From positions 1 to 64,000 of the forward strand of contig DAINSK010000021.1 of the NCBI GenBank assembly GCA_036741355.1: a stretch of 64,000 nucleotides of DNA, written 5' to 3'. The DNA is from JBBRGK01 sp036741355. Lineage in GTDB: Bacteria > Chloroflexota > Dehalococcoidia > CAUJGQ01. Shown here piece after piece: positions 52,545 to 62,242 of this stretch. The translations under genes were made by a program, and so were the position numbers. Below the pieces are notes generated by a model that did not search any database, was not told the origin of the DNA, and worked only from the letters and a program-made list of their open reading frames with translations. Positions within the stretch are counted from its first letter, which is position 1, and every line of letters begins with the position of its first letter.

Positions 52545-53135
52545 ATGCAGCTCGATCAGGTAATGGCGCGAGCGCCCGACGTCGATCTCGCGATGGAGCG
52601 GAGTCTCGTTGCCCGGGCAGCTTCGGAGCCCGAGGCGTTCGGAGAACTCTATGACCGATATGTAGGACGCATCTATCGTTTTGCCTACCGACGGCTGGGA
52701 AGCCATGCGGATGCGGAGGACTTGACGGCGCAAACGTTCCGTCGAGCGTTGGAGTTCCTGGACAGGTACGAATGGCGCGGCCTGCCGTTTGGCGCGTGGC
52801 TGTTTCGGATCGCGAACAACCTGGTGACCGACTGGCGGCGGCGAAGCGGTTCCGCAGTATCTCTAGACCAGCTCGGCGACGCTGGCATTGACCCGGGCGA
52901 TCCGGATGCACCCTTACCAGAAGATGACTTGGTCGCCCACGAGGAGGGCGAAACGGCCTGGGCTGCGGTCGCCACGTTGCCGGGTTTGCAGCGGCGAGCG
53001 GTGACGCTACGGTTCGGACGCGACCTCTCCCATGCCGAGGTGGGCGTGATCATTGGACGCAGCGAGGCAGCAACCAAGCAACTGATCTATCGGGCGATGA
53101 AATCGCTGAGGTCCCAGATGGAGGCGAGGGTATGA
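52545..53135 (+). CDS. ECF-type RNA polymerase sigma factor
   Basis: A 196-residue sigma-70 family factor. Region 2 is FGELYDRYVGRIYRFAYRRL with the DAEDLTAQTFRRAL core; region 4 is LPGLQRRAVTLRFGRDLSHAEVGVIIGRSEAATKQLIYRA. It directs RNA polymerase to specific stress promoters. The stop overlaps the start of the DNA methyltransferase gene (ATGA). GGAGGAGAG precedes the ATG at 52545. A TATAAC at 52514 may be its own -10 box. Confidence 0.93.
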   Translation: MQLDQVMARAPDVDLAMERSLVARAASEPEAFGELYDRYVGRIYRFAYRRLGSHADAEDLTAQTFRRALEFLDRYEWRGLPFGAWLFRIANNLVTDWRRRSGSAVSLDQLGDAGIDPGDPDAPLPEDDLVAHEEGETAWAAVATLPGLQRRAVTLRFGRDLSHAEVGVIIGRSEAATKQLIYRAMKSLRSQMEARV

Positions 53136-54058
53136 GCGCAAACGTGAAGAAATTGTCCCGATCCGCGGTAGAGCGGTTTGCAGCCGGCACCGATGCCATG
53201 CTCGGCCGCGAAGGACAGGCGCTGCTTGGCGGACTTGGCGAAGACGAGACCGCCGAGTTGGCCGTCGCCAGGCGCTTGCGGGCGTCCGCGTCGGCCGGAG
53301 CGCCCGACCCCCAATTCGTGGCCGGTCTAAGGCGGGACCTTGTACTGCGCGCCGCGGAACGAAATCACCAGAGCACCGAGACGGTGCAATACGCCACGCT
53401 GGAGACGCCGATCGGCGTGCTGGCGCTCGCCTTCCGTGCCGGTCGCGTCCTCTACTGCAACCGGTTCGAGTCGGATGCGTCGTTCGAGCGCCAGCTCGCG
53501 CACCGGCTTGGCGCCCGTGCCGAGCGCGCGGCCGCCTTGCCTTCGTCGATCGAGCGCGGCGTTCGCGATCACTTGGAGGGCAAAAAGCGGTTCGACGCGG
53601 TTGACCTCACCTGGCTGCCGCCGTTTCAGCGGCGCGTGTTGGAGAAGACTGCCGAGATTCCACGCGGTGAGGTGCGGCCCTACGGATGGATCGCGCGCGA
53701 GATTGGCTCGCCGGGTGCCACACGGGCGGTCGGCACCGCGCTGGGCCATAATCCGATCCCGTTCATCATTCCCTGTCACCGGGTCGTGCGTTCCGACGGA
53801 ACGCTCGGCGAGTACTCGGGCGGCGGTCCGGCGATGAAGGTGAAAGTGCTCGACTGGGAGGGGGCGCCGGTGGACGAATTGCTGAGCGCGGCACGCCGCG
53901 GCGAGCGACTGCGCGGAAGCCGGACCACGAAGATCGTTTGCTACCCTTCCTGCCACGCCGCCCGCCGCATCCAACCGGAGAACGTGACCCCGTTCCCGTC
54001 GCTGATCGCGGCGCAGTCGAGCGGCTACCGCGCCTGCAAGCTCTGCCGGCCGGCATAA
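53132..54058 (+). CDS. Anti-sigma-like / O6-alkylguanine-DNA alkyltransferase / Ada-type zinc domain fusion
   Basis: 308 residues. Residues ~1-75 are helical with DPQFVAGLRRDLV, resembling the C-terminal part of Chloroflexota anti-sigma factors. Residues ~85-240 form an Ogt/MGMT domain: PRGEVRPYGWIAREIG and IPCHRVVR (acceptor Cys215). Residues ~262-308 match the Ada zinc domain IVCYPSCHAARRI...GYRACKLCRP, with Cys270, 274, 302, 305 spaced 4, 28, 3 (E. coli Ada 4, 27, 3). In Ada that domain is N-terminal and next to an AraC HTH, which is absent here. Overlap with the sigma gene implies coupled expression; the product could sense alkyl damage and control the sigma factor. The molecular role is inferred. 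Confidence 0.87.
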   Translation: MSANVKKLSRSAVERFAAGTDAMLGREGQALLGGLGEDETAELAVARRLRASASAGAPDPQFVAGLRRDLVLRAAERNHQSTETVQYATLETPIGVLALAFRAGRVLYCNRFESDASFERQLAHRLGARAERAAALPSSIERGVRDHLEGKKRFDAVDLTWLPPFQRRVLEKTAEIPRGEVRPYGWIAREIGSPGATRAVGTALGHNPIPFIIPCHRVVRSDGTLGEYSGGGPAMKVKVLDWEGAPVDELLSAARRGERLRGSRTTKIVCYPSCHAARRIQPENVTPFPSLIAAQSSGYRACKLCRPA

Positions 54059-54068
54059 AGGGGACCAC

Positions 54069-54500
54069 GTGCCCGAGCCGCTCATCACCGAGATTTCAAT
54101 CATCCCGCGGTCAACGGATATGGACGCCGACCGTAATGTGAACAACGCCGTCTACTTCACGTACTTCGAGCAGTGCCGGCTCGAACACCTCATACGCCTT
54201 GGCGCGATCCGCTGGCCGCTCGGACCCACCGAGCGGCCACAGTTCGCCCTTGTGGAGACGAGCGCCCGCTTTCGCGCTCCGGCACACCACCGCGACGTGC
54301 TGGCGGTGCGCACGCGTACTACCGACGTCCGCAATCGCAGCTTCGTGCTCGGCTACGAACTAGTGCGCACTTCAGACGGCACACTGATCTGTGAGGGCTC
54401 TTCGGCGCAGGTCTGGCTGGACGAGTCTGGCAGACCGTCGGTGCTGCCAAGCGACGTCAGGGCGGCGCTGGCCGGCTCGATGGGAGCAGATCCCGCGTGA
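54069..54500 (+). CDS. Acyl-CoA thioesterase, 4HBT hotdog fold
   Basis: A 143-residue hotdog thioesterase: STDMDADRNVNNAVYFTYFE carries the family's D-x3-N-x4-Y signature (4HBT). It hydrolyses acyl-CoA thioesters. GTG start. It begins 10 bp after the methyltransferase-Ada gene and may be part of the same transcript. Confidence 0.85.
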   Translation: MPEPLITEISIIPRSTDMDADRNVNNAVYFTYFEQCRLEHLIRLGAIRWPLGPTERPQFALVETSARFRAPAHHRDVLAVRTRTTDVRNRSFVLGYELVRTSDGTLICEGSSAQVWLDESGRPSVLPSDVRAALAGSMGADPA

Positions 54501-54640
54501 TACCCTCGGCCGGTCGGAGGGTGCCCACGCCGGCCGGACTCGGTTTGGCGAGACCGTATAATGGGCGGCGTTGCCGGCCGGCGTGGACGATCGGCGACTG
54601 CACTATAAACGCGGCGCACACTTATGGGGAGCAGAACGCC

Positions 54641-55459
54641 ATGCCGATCGCGCGAGTAAACGGAGTCGATCTGTACTACGAGCAGGCCGGCAGCGGCACG
54701 CCGCTCGTGTTCAGCCACGAATTCGCGGGCAGCCACGAGAGCTGGAAGCCACAGGTCCGCTATTTCGCCCGCCGCTACCGGGTCATCACCTACAACGACC
54801 GTGGCTACCCGCCATCCACCGTTCCGGATGACCCGAATGCCTATTCGGAAGAGCAGTCTGTCGAGGATTTACGGGCGCTGGTCGACGCTCTCGGTATCCA
54901 ACGGGCGCACATTGCCGGACTATCGATGGGCGGCGCGGTAGCCTTGAAATTTGGCATTGCGTATCCCGATAGGTGCCTGGGCGTGGTGGTGGCGGGAGCC
55001 GGCAGCGGCTCAGACAACCACGACGAATGGGTACGCGCGGGCCTGGAAACTGCACACCAGTTCGTCTCGAACTGGGAATCGGTCGCGACGGCCTATGCAA
55101 AGGGCTCGACGCGCGTCCAGCTTCTGCGAAAAGACCCGATTGGCTGGCAGGAGTTCAATGAACTCTTTCTCCGCCATTCGCCGCAGGGTTCGGCGCACAC
55201 GTTCCGAGGGGTGCAGTTGAAGCGGCGGACGGTCTACGACGTCGAGGACGCGCTGCGAACAATGCAACCACCGGTGCTGATAATGGTCGGCGACGAAGAT
55301 GAACCGTGTTTGGGACCGGGGCTCTTCATGAAGCGGCTGATTCCCAATGCCGGCCTGGTGATATTCCCCAAGTCCGGTCATGCGATCAACCTCGAAGAGC
55401 CGGCGTGGTTTAACGAATTCATGCTTGACTTCCTAACGGCGGTCGAGCAGGGTAAGTAG
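54641..55459 (+). CDS. Alpha/beta hydrolase
   Basis: A 272-residue hydrolase resembling 3-oxoadipate enol-lactonase/arylesterase-type enzymes: FSHEFAGSHESWKPQ with oxyanion residues, YNDRGYPPS, GLSMGG elbow, IMVGDEDEPC acid region and SGHAINLEEP histidine. The ATG at 54641 follows GGGGAG. Substrate unknown. Confidence 0.83.
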   Translation: MPIARVNGVDLYYEQAGSGTPLVFSHEFAGSHESWKPQVRYFARRYRVITYNDRGYPPSTVPDDPNAYSEEQSVEDLRALVDALGIQRAHIAGLSMGGAVALKFGIAYPDRCLGVVVAGAGSGSDNHDEWVRAGLETAHQFVSNWESVATAYAKGSTRVQLLRKDPIGWQEFNELFLRHSPQGSAHTFRGVQLKRRTVYDVEDALRTMQPPVLIMVGDEDEPCLGPGLFMKRLIPNAGLVIFPKSGHAINLEEPAWFNEFMLDFLTAVEQGK

Positions 55460-55826
55460 CTGGCTCGATAGCAGGACCGCCGGCCGCCGTCCGATCCGTC
55501 GCGTATTAGTGAGTTAGTGCTTCGGTAAATTGAGCGCGAGATCCGTCGTATAACGGCTGGACTGCGCAAACGCTGGCCAATGACTAGAACATTCGGAACG
55601 TTGGGGCAGGTATCCAAAGCGTGAAAGCATTGTCGATAACGCTAGGACGGTCATCACGTTATGCCCGGAATGCCCGCCCTGCCAGACTCACGGTTCATTG
55701 TCCACATCTCGAAGCGTACTACGATCGCGACGGTGCTCTAGCTTTTGGACGTGGGCGAACTGTGAGCCTTTTGAAGCGGTGATGGTGGTGGTATTCTCCG
55801 ATGCAGTCACCAGCTAGGAGATGTGC
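55460..55826. other. Intergenic, no gene seen
   Basis: No reading frame longer than 80 codons looks coding. No repeat or strong hairpin was noticed. AGGAG near 55815 is the ribosome site for the next gene. Confidence 0.5.
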
Positions 55827-56978
55827 ATGACGACCGTGAGTACCGACCTGAACGCGAACGTCAAAGATCTGGTGCAGCGTCAGATCGCAGCAGGCGAGCA
55901 GATCGGCGTGCAGGTATGCGCCTACCGACACGGCGAAAAGGTCGTCGACGTGTGGGCCGGTAGCATGGCGGCCGAAGATCCTCGCCCGGTGCAGCCGAAT
56001 ACGTTGTTCAGCAGCTTTTCCACCACCAAGGGCGTAGGCGCCACCGCGTTGCATATCCTCGCGGACCGCGGCGTGATTGACTACGACGCGCCCGTGGCGC
56101 GGTACTGGCCCGAATTCGCGGTCAACGGCAAGGAGAGAATCACCGTTGCGCAGGCGATGAGCCACCAGGCGGGGCTCCATGCGATGCCGTCGCCCGCAAC
56201 AGTTCAGTTCCTGACCGATTGGCAGGCCGGGCTCGACTGGATCGCCAACGGGACGCCGGCGTGGAAGCCGGGCACCGCAACCGGCTATCACGCCATTACC
56301 TACGCCTGGGTCGTCGGCGGCATCGTGCAGGGCGCAACCGGGCGGCACATCAAGGACGTGATCCGCGAGGAGATCGCGGTGCCGTTGGGCGTGCAGGACG
56401 AAATGTACGTCGGTATCCCCGATGGCGTAGAGGAGCGCCTGACGACGCTGTTCTGGCCGAGACCCGCGCCCGGACAGCAACAGGCGGCATTCCCGCCGGA
56501 CCACGACTTCTTCAAAGCGATGCCGTCGAGCCTCCCATTTCGAATATTCAACGAAATGAACGTGCGAAAGGCCTGCCTCCCGTCGGCGAACGGCCATTTT
56601 TCTGCCCGCGCTTTGGCGAAGATGTATGGCGCCCTGGCGAACGGCGGCGAAATAGACGGCGTACGGCTCGTTTCCCCGCAGCGGATTTCGCAAATGCAGC
56701 GGGTAATGACAGAGCAACTCGACCGCGTACTGTCGCTACCGATGCGCAAAGGGATCGGCTTCTGGTTGGGCGGATCGGTCAACGGAGTGGTCGGAGTCTT
56801 CGGTCCGCGCGTCACTGCGATCGGACATAGCGGCGCGGGCGGGTCGACGGCATTCGCCGATCCGGAGGTCGGGCTGGCAATCGCTGTGACGCTGAACCGG
56901 ATGCAGACCACCTTGCAGGGCGAGGGACCAACGGCCGCGATCTGCAACCTGATCCGCAGCGAATTAGGCGTCGCCTAG
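55827..56978 (+). CDS. Serine hydrolase, beta-lactamase/EstB type
   Basis: A 383-residue class C beta-lactamase-like protein. The SxxK nucleophile is FSSFSTTKGV (Ser-Thr-Thr-Lys) and the second motif is ATGYHAITYAWVVGG (tyrosine). The HSGAGGSTAF near the C-terminus fits the third motif with His instead of Lys. No signal peptide, as in EstB-type cytoplasmic esterases. AGGAG upstream of the ATG at 55827. Confidence 0.87.
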   Translation: MTTVSTDLNANVKDLVQRQIAAGEQIGVQVCAYRHGEKVVDVWAGSMAAEDPRPVQPNTLFSSFSTTKGVGATALHILADRGVIDYDAPVARYWPEFAVNGKERITVAQAMSHQAGLHAMPSPATVQFLTDWQAGLDWIANGTPAWKPGTATGYHAITYAWVVGGIVQGATGRHIKDVIREEIAVPLGVQDEMYVGIPDGVEERLTTLFWPRPAPGQQQAAFPPDHDFFKAMPSSLPFRIFNEMNVRKACLPSANGHFSARALAKMYGALANGGEIDGVRLVSPQRISQMQRVMTEQLDRVLSLPMRKGIGFWLGGSVNGVVGVFGPRVTAIGHSGAGGSTAFADPEVGLAIAVTLNRMQTTLQGEGPTAAICNLIRSELGVA

Positions 56979-56982
56979 CTAC

Positions 56983-57402
56983 ATGACAGAACCGGACGCT
57001 TCTCAGGACGCAGGCGCGCCGCTCGCGAGCGCCAAACAGGCGACGTCAGGCATCAATTCCCTCAACGCCATCACGTTGGCGACTCACAACATGGCCAGGG
57101 CGACCGCGTTTTACCGGGCACTCGGCTTCGATTTTCACTACGGCGGCGGTGAATCCAGCTTTACGTCGTTCAAAGTGGGAAGCGGCCATCTCAACCTGGT
57201 GCTGGCGGCCCCGGATGTGAGCTGGTCGTGGTGGGGCAGAGCAATCTTCTATGTCGACGACGTCGATGCAGTATACATGCGGGCGGCAACAGAGGGACTG
57301 CACCCCGAAGCTCCGCCGCGCGACGCCGAATGGCACGAACGGTACTTCCAGATCGTCGATCCCGACGGCCACGAGCTGAGCTTCGCAAAGCCGCTGGCGT
57401 AG
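56983..57402 (+). CDS. VOC / glyoxalase family protein
   Basis: A 139-residue vicinal oxygen chelate domain. NAITLATHNMARATAFYRAL and RYFQIVDPDGHELSFAKPL mark the beginning and end of the fold. It starts 4 bp after the serine hydrolase stop, so the two are probably co-transcribed. Enzymatic role unknown. Confidence 0.85.
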   Translation: MTEPDASQDAGAPLASAKQATSGINSLNAITLATHNMARATAFYRALGFDFHYGGGESSFTSFKVGSGHLNLVLAAPDVSWSWWGRAIFYVDDVDAVYMRAATEGLHPEAPPRDAEWHERYFQIVDPDGHELSFAKPLA

Positions 57403-57721
57403 GCGCGCCGCCTTCCTCTACCTCAGCTCAGCTGCGTACGACACTAATGAACGCGTCACGTTACAGGTGAGTTGGACGACAACAATTGCCCGAATCTGCT
57501 GCAAATCGCGGTATCGGCCCCAGCATTTGCCGATGAAATTCGTTTGACCCGACCGCCGTGGTTGGTACAGCGCGTCGTCTGCGCCGTTCTGGCTCCGATC
57601 GCGCGGCTACGCGGGTATCGCGCGATCTACCCGCAGTACAGTTGTACACGGTGAGTTGCCGCCCCTCACTCTATCCGCGACGGCAGCAGCTTACTGCTAC
57701 ACCATGGCCCGCTCTCCCTGG
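57403..57721. other. Intergenic, no gene seen
   Basis: About 320 bp between convergent genes. Short open frames have no recognisable similarity, and no hairpin or repeat was noted. Confidence 0.5.
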
Positions 57722-60202
57722 TTACCCCGCGCCCTCCATCGCGTACGCCATGGTCGCTTCCAGAGGCATCGCCTGCCCAACCGTCCAGGCTGCTGCAAAT
57801 TCCTCGTGGCGCAAGCGGTGGCATGCATCGGCCAGGATCGAATCCCGGTCGGCCTGATCGACAGGCGGCAGCGGTGCGCCGATCGCGGTTCGCAGCGCCT
57901 CTGCCGCTCCGAGTAAGCGCGTGGCACGCGCGTAGTCATGCCGGGTGCCTGCCGCTGCCGCGATTCCTTCCAGACAGAGGGCGATGCCCGCTTGCTCCTC
58001 CAATTCTTGGAACAGCCGGAAACTCTCGGCAATCAACGCTGCCGCTCGTTCAGGCTCACCGAGCTGTTGCGCCACCATGGCGAGGCTATGCAGCAGGTGC
58101 GCGATCAGGTGTTTGTCGCCCAGTTCACGGGCGAGGGCGAGGCCTTCCGTAAGCAGCGTCTCCGCGACGCCATAGTTGCCCTGGTAGCGGGCACACTCCG
58201 CCAGGTTGTTCAGCGAGTAGGCGACCCCGTTCAGATCGCCCAACTGCCGCTTGAGCGCCAGGCTCTCCATCTGCAGTACTTCGGCGCGGTCGTAGTCCGC
58301 CCGCTCGAGCGCGACGATGCTGAGGTTGTTCAACAACATGCCGACCCCCGTGCTGTCTCCCAGCTCCCGCCACAGGCTCAGCGCCTCTTCCAGCAGCTGC
58401 GTCGCCCGATCGAGATCTCCTTCAGCTTTCAGCACCAGTCCCAGTGAACCGAGCGCTCCTGCGACGCCCTGCTTATCTTCAGCCGTCCGCCAGAGGAGAA
58501 GGCTGTGCTCGTGGAAGGCGCGCGCCGCCGTGTAGTCGCCCTGGCTGTGAGCGAGCGCACCGGATGCGTCGAGCGCCTTCGCCCGGAGAATGTCCGGGAT
58601 GTTCGGGTTCGCCGCCAGGCCCGCCTCCAGCCAGGCTCGACCCTCGCTCGGACGGCCGGTCAGGAACCAGTACCGCCAGAGCGCCACCGCCAGTTGCAAG
58701 CCGGCGGCTGTATCGGTCTCCGCCTGTGCCCAGCGGAGCGCGGAGCGGAAGTTCGACTGCTCCACCTCCAGACGGAGGAGCCACTCGGCGCGCCGCGCTG
58801 TCCGCAGGTTCGGTTCTGCCTGCCCGGCGAGAGCGAGAAAGATCGCCGCGTGGCGTTGCCGCATGGTCGCCGCCTCGCCGCAGGTGGCGAGCTGCTCCTG
58901 CCCGTACTCGCGCAGCGTCTCCAGCATGGTGAAGCGCGGCTCACCGTCGCGCTGCTCTTCAACGCGCAGGAGGCTCTGATCCACCAGTTGGACGACACCC
59001 TCGAAGACCGCAGACGCGTTCAGCGCGTTGGGCGTCGTGGTGCGATCGGCGCACACGCGCTCGGCCGCTTCCAGTGTGCAACCGTCTGTGAAGACGGCCA
59101 GCCTGCGGAATAGGGCCTGCTCACCGGGAGTCAGCAGATCGTAGCTCCAGGCGATCGTCTCCCGCAGAGACTGCTGTCGTGCCGGCCGGTCCCGCGGGCC
59201 GTCGCTGAGCACCGGCAGACGGCGCTCCAGGCGCTCCAACAGGGCTTTTGGCGAGAGCACCTTGATCCGCGCGGCCGCGAGTTCGATCGCCAGCGGCAGC
59301 CCATCCAGTCGCCGGCAGATGGTCGCTACGACCGGCCCGGTCTCCGCGCTGAGCTCGAACGTGGGACGAAGCGCTTGCGCCCGCTGAACGAACAAGAGCA
59401 CGGACGGCACCTGCGCCAGCGCCTCTAACGGCTGCGGTGCCTCCGGCGGCAGCGCCAGCGGCGGCACGACGAATTGCTGTTCGCCGTGGACGTGCAGCGC
59501 CGCCCTGCTGGTGACCAGGACCTTGAGGCGTGGGCAGGCAGCAAGGAGCGGGGTGACCTGCTCGGCGGCCGCGGTCACGTGCTCGAAATTGTCCAGCACC
59601 AGCAGCGCATCCCTGTCGCGCAGGTGCGCGGTCACGGTTTCCAAAAGCGATCGCCCGCCATCCGCGCGCAGGCCGAATGCCTGGACAATGGCCGGGAGGA
59701 CGAGGCTGGCGTCACGAACGCCGGCCAGCTCCACGAACGCGACGCATTCCGGCAGCTCTGCCGCAAGCCCGGCCGCCACCTGGATCGCGAGTCGCGTCTT
59801 GCCGACGCCGCCGGGCCCGGTGAGGGTGAGCAGACGCACGTTGGCCCGTTGGAGCAGATGCGCGACGACCGCCTCGTCCCGCTCGCGTCCCAGCAACGGC
59901 GTCAGCGGCACGGGCAAGGGGCTGACCGTGTGATCCGCTATCGACGGCGGTGCAACGGTCGAGCCACGCTGCCGGACGGCCGCAGCGATCAGTCTGGCGC
60001 GTGCTTCAGAGGCGAGCTCCAGGGCTTCGGCGAGCATCCGGATGGTGTCGGGATAGGGCGCGCGGTGGAGACCACGCTCAAGGTCGCTGATGGCGCGGGC
60101 GCTGAGCCCCGCTCGTTCCGCCAGCGCCTCCTGCGAGAGCGCGGCGTCCAGGCGGTGCTGCTTGAGCAGCGCTGCGAAGGAGGCCGTCAGCGTCATCTCC
60201 AT
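57722..60202 (-). CDS. XRE-HTH / NB-ARC ATPase / TPR signal protein
   Basis: An 826-residue STAND-type regulator. Residues ~8-65 form an XRE HTH (LSQEALAERAGLSARAISDL). An NB-ARC module follows: PLLGRERDEAVVAHLL, P-loop GPGGVGKTRLAIQVA, DALLVLDNFEHV and the sensor GLPLAIELAAARI. The C-terminal ~400 residues are TPR-like repeats (LGLVLKAEGDLDRATQLLEE, GVAYSLNNLAECARYQGN). Such proteins bind a ligand, exchange nucleotide and switch transcription. It is divergent from the lipoprotein genes whose upstream regions carry the duplicated 67-bp element. Confidence 0.92.
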   Translation of the reverse strand: MEMTLTASFAALLKQHRLDAALSQEALAERAGLSARAISDLERGLHRAPYPDTIRMLAEALELASEARARLIAAAVRQRGSTVAPPSIADHTVSPLPVPLTPLLGRERDEAVVAHLLQRANVRLLTLTGPGGVGKTRLAIQVAAGLAAELPECVAFVELAGVRDASLVLPAIVQAFGLRADGGRSLLETVTAHLRDRDALLVLDNFEHVTAAAEQVTPLLAACPRLKVLVTSRAALHVHGEQQFVVPPLALPPEAPQPLEALAQVPSVLLFVQRAQALRPTFELSAETGPVVATICRRLDGLPLAIELAAARIKVLSPKALLERLERRLPVLSDGPRDRPARQQSLRETIAWSYDLLTPGEQALFRRLAVFTDGCTLEAAERVCADRTTTPNALNASAVFEGVVQLVDQSLLRVEEQRDGEPRFTMLETLREYGQEQLATCGEAATMRQRHAAIFLALAGQAEPNLRTARRAEWLLRLEVEQSNFRSALRWAQAETDTAAGLQLAVALWRYWFLTGRPSEGRAWLEAGLAANPNIPDILRAKALDASGALAHSQGDYTAARAFHEHSLLLWRTAEDKQGVAGALGSLGLVLKAEGDLDRATQLLEEALSLWRELGDSTGVGMLLNNLSIVALERADYDRAEVLQMESLALKRQLGDLNGVAYSLNNLAECARYQGNYGVAETLLTEGLALARELGDKHLIAHLLHSLAMVAQQLGEPERAAALIAESFRLFQELEEQAGIALCLEGIAAAAGTRHDYARATRLLGAAEALRTAIGAPLPPVDQADRDSILADACHRLRHEEFAAAWTVGQAMPLEATMAYAMEGAG

Positions 60203-60323
60203 GTCGTTGTCGCGCCCACCCGATAACCATCCCCAGACGGAATATCGATCCGCTGGTCATAGTACCACTCCGCGATGATCCGGTGGGGATGGCGCACGGA
60301 CAGAACTCGCCCCAGCCGTGGAA

Positions 60324-60390
60324 AAGTATGTGGGTGGTATGTGCCTGGTCTTCGTGGGCGGTGTCGCGAGCATGCCGGACTATACAGTCA
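60324..60390 (+). repeat. 67-bp upstream element, copy A
   Basis: Starts AAGTATGTGG and ends ATACAGTCA; copy B at 62243-62309 is the same length without gaps, and 58 of 67 positions agree. The perfectly conserved core contains CTTCGTGGGCGGTGTCGCGA. It lies between the STAND regulator and the WD40 lipoprotein, about 50 bp before that gene's start. Probable shared operator or promoter. Confidence 0.8.
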
Positions 60391-60442
60391 CCCGCACCCG
60401 GAGCGAGCGGTGTCAGTCTTTAACGGTAGGAGGCACCTCGTC

Positions 60443-62089
60443 ATGCGTTTTCCTCTTCTGGTGTGTGCCGCGGTACTGCTCCTCGTTAATGCGGCTTGTA
60501 GCAGCTCCTCGAAGGGAAATACCGCCACGAGCTCGGCGCAACTCAGCGCGGCGCCTCCTGCGACGACCCAGGCGCAGGCGGGCGCTGCGTCCGCCGGCGC
60601 CGCCACCGCATCAGCTCAGCGACCGACGGCTGCGGCCACGCAGGGGCAAGCGCCGTCAAGTGCGCTCATCGTCGGCGCGGCCGCGCCGAAACCCTTCGCC
60701 GGGCTCGACGGCTCGATCAGCGCGGTAGCATTCAGCCCGGACGGGAAGATTCTCGCTGCCGGCGGTCAGGACGCCTTCGTCCAGTTGTGGGATGTCGCGA
60801 CGGGGCTGCCGCTCAAGATGCTCAAGTCGCCGAACGCCCGAGATGCGAATAGAGCGTTCAACCTCCGCACGCTCGCCTTCAGTCCGGACGGTAAGCGGAT
60901 CGCGAAGGACGGGCCGCCGCTCGTGGTGTGGGACGTGGCGACCGGCCAGCCCCTTTTCGAAAAGTTCGTGTTCAACTCGGCTGGCGCGGGCGGCGGCGCA
61001 AGTTCGCTCGCCTTCAGCCCGAATGGAAAGGTGCTGGCTGTCGGTGATTCCTTGAGCCTCCAGCTTCTGGATCCCGGGACCGGCGCGCTCCTCAAGCTCC
61101 TGGTGGAGAGCAAGCAGACGCAGTCCTCGCCGGAGACGATCGCCACGCGCAGCCTGGCCTTCAGCCCGGATGGCAAGACCCTGGCCAGCGCCGGCCCCGC
61201 GAACGCGGTCACCTTGTGGGATGTGGCGACGGGCCAGAAGGGTGCGACCCTGACGGGCCTGGCCAGCCGTATTGACAGCGTATCCTTTAGCCCCGACGGC
61301 AAGCACGTCGCCGGCGGAGGCGTGAACGACATAACCGTGTGGGAACTGCCGGCGGGTACATCGCCCAAGACCCTCGTCCACCAGAGTACCGATCACACCG
61401 GCGTGAGCTCTGTCGCGTTCAGCTCCAACGGGAAGTTCCTCGCCGGTACGAGCGTCCTCGGGCTCGATCTCTGGGACGCGACCACCTGGAAAGCGGTCCC
61501 CATTACCACGGCGCTGAACCAAGCGATCCACGACGCGTTCGCCTTCAGCGCGGATGGACAGTTCCTCGCCGGGATAGGCACCGGAGACGACCACGTGGTC
61601 AAGGTGTGGCCGTTGGCGTCCGGCCCGGCACCGGCAGCCACGGCCGCAGCGGCTCAGCCGCAGGCGACGCGGGCCACAAGGACCGATGCTGGCGCGCCGA
61701 AGCCATCAACCGCGCCGGCGGGCAAACTCGATGTCTGCAAGCTGGTGACGCAGGCGGAGGCGGAGGCCATCCTGGGTGCGCCCGTGACCAAGACCGAGAG
61801 CCGGGAGCTGGCCTGCCGGTATGAGGCCGCCGATGGCTCCGAGGTCGGCATCGATAGCTATGGCACGGGTGCCGGAAAGTTCTTCTTCACCGCGTTCCAC
61901 ACGGGCGACGTCAAGGACATTGCAGGCGTGGGCGACAAGGCGTTCGTAGCCGGTGGGCTCGCGTTGTACATCCTCAAGGGGGAGACGCTCTTCGAGATCA
62001 CTGTCACGCCCGCAGACAAAGGCTTTGAGAACGGCGTCCCCTCCGTCAAGCTGCTGGCCCTGGCTCGGGCGGCCGCTGGCCGCGTCTGA
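60443..62089 (+). CDS. WD40-repeat lipoprotein with C-terminal DUF3558-like domain
   Basis: A 548-residue protein. Lipoprotein signal with cysteine in VNAACSSSS, then an Ala/Thr/Gln-rich linker. Residues ~75-400 are WD40 repeats (VAFSPDGKILAAGGQDAFVQ, LAFSPDGKTLASAG, VSFSPDGKHVAGGG). The last ~115 residues (LDVCKLVTQAEAEAILGAPV) resemble DUF3558-like domains, which also end the lipoprotein at 63163. Likely surface anchored and protein-binding. TAGGAGG precedes the ATG at 60443. Confidence 0.83.
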   Translation: MRFPLLVCAAVLLLVNAACSSSSKGNTATSSAQLSAAPPATTQAQAGAASAGAATASAQRPTAAATQGQAPSSALIVGAAAPKPFAGLDGSISAVAFSPDGKILAAGGQDAFVQLWDVATGLPLKMLKSPNARDANRAFNLRTLAFSPDGKRIAKDGPPLVVWDVATGQPLFEKFVFNSAGAGGGASSLAFSPNGKVLAVGDSLSLQLLDPGTGALLKLLVESKQTQSSPETIATRSLAFSPDGKTLASAGPANAVTLWDVATGQKGATLTGLASRIDSVSFSPDGKHVAGGGVNDITVWELPAGTSPKTLVHQSTDHTGVSSVAFSSNGKFLAGTSVLGLDLWDATTWKAVPITTALNQAIHDAFAFSADGQFLAGIGTGDDHVVKVWPLASGPAPAATAAAAQPQATRATRTDAGAPKPSTAPAGKLDVCKLVTQAEAEAILGAPVTKTESRELACRYEAADGSEVGIDSYGTGAGKFFFTAFHTGDVKDIAGVGDKAFVAGGLALYILKGETLFEITVTPADKGFENGVPSVKLLALARAAAGRV

Positions 62090-62242
62090 GGCAGCGAGCA
62101 AAGCACATCCTTTGCCGCAATAGCCCCTGATCGACGGACCCTCGCGATATTGGGCCTGCGCTCCACACACCGCCATCGGCCAGCCGCTGGCGCTCGAACA
62201 GCGGCGTGTTGAGCACAGGCATAGCCCATGTCAGCCACGCGC

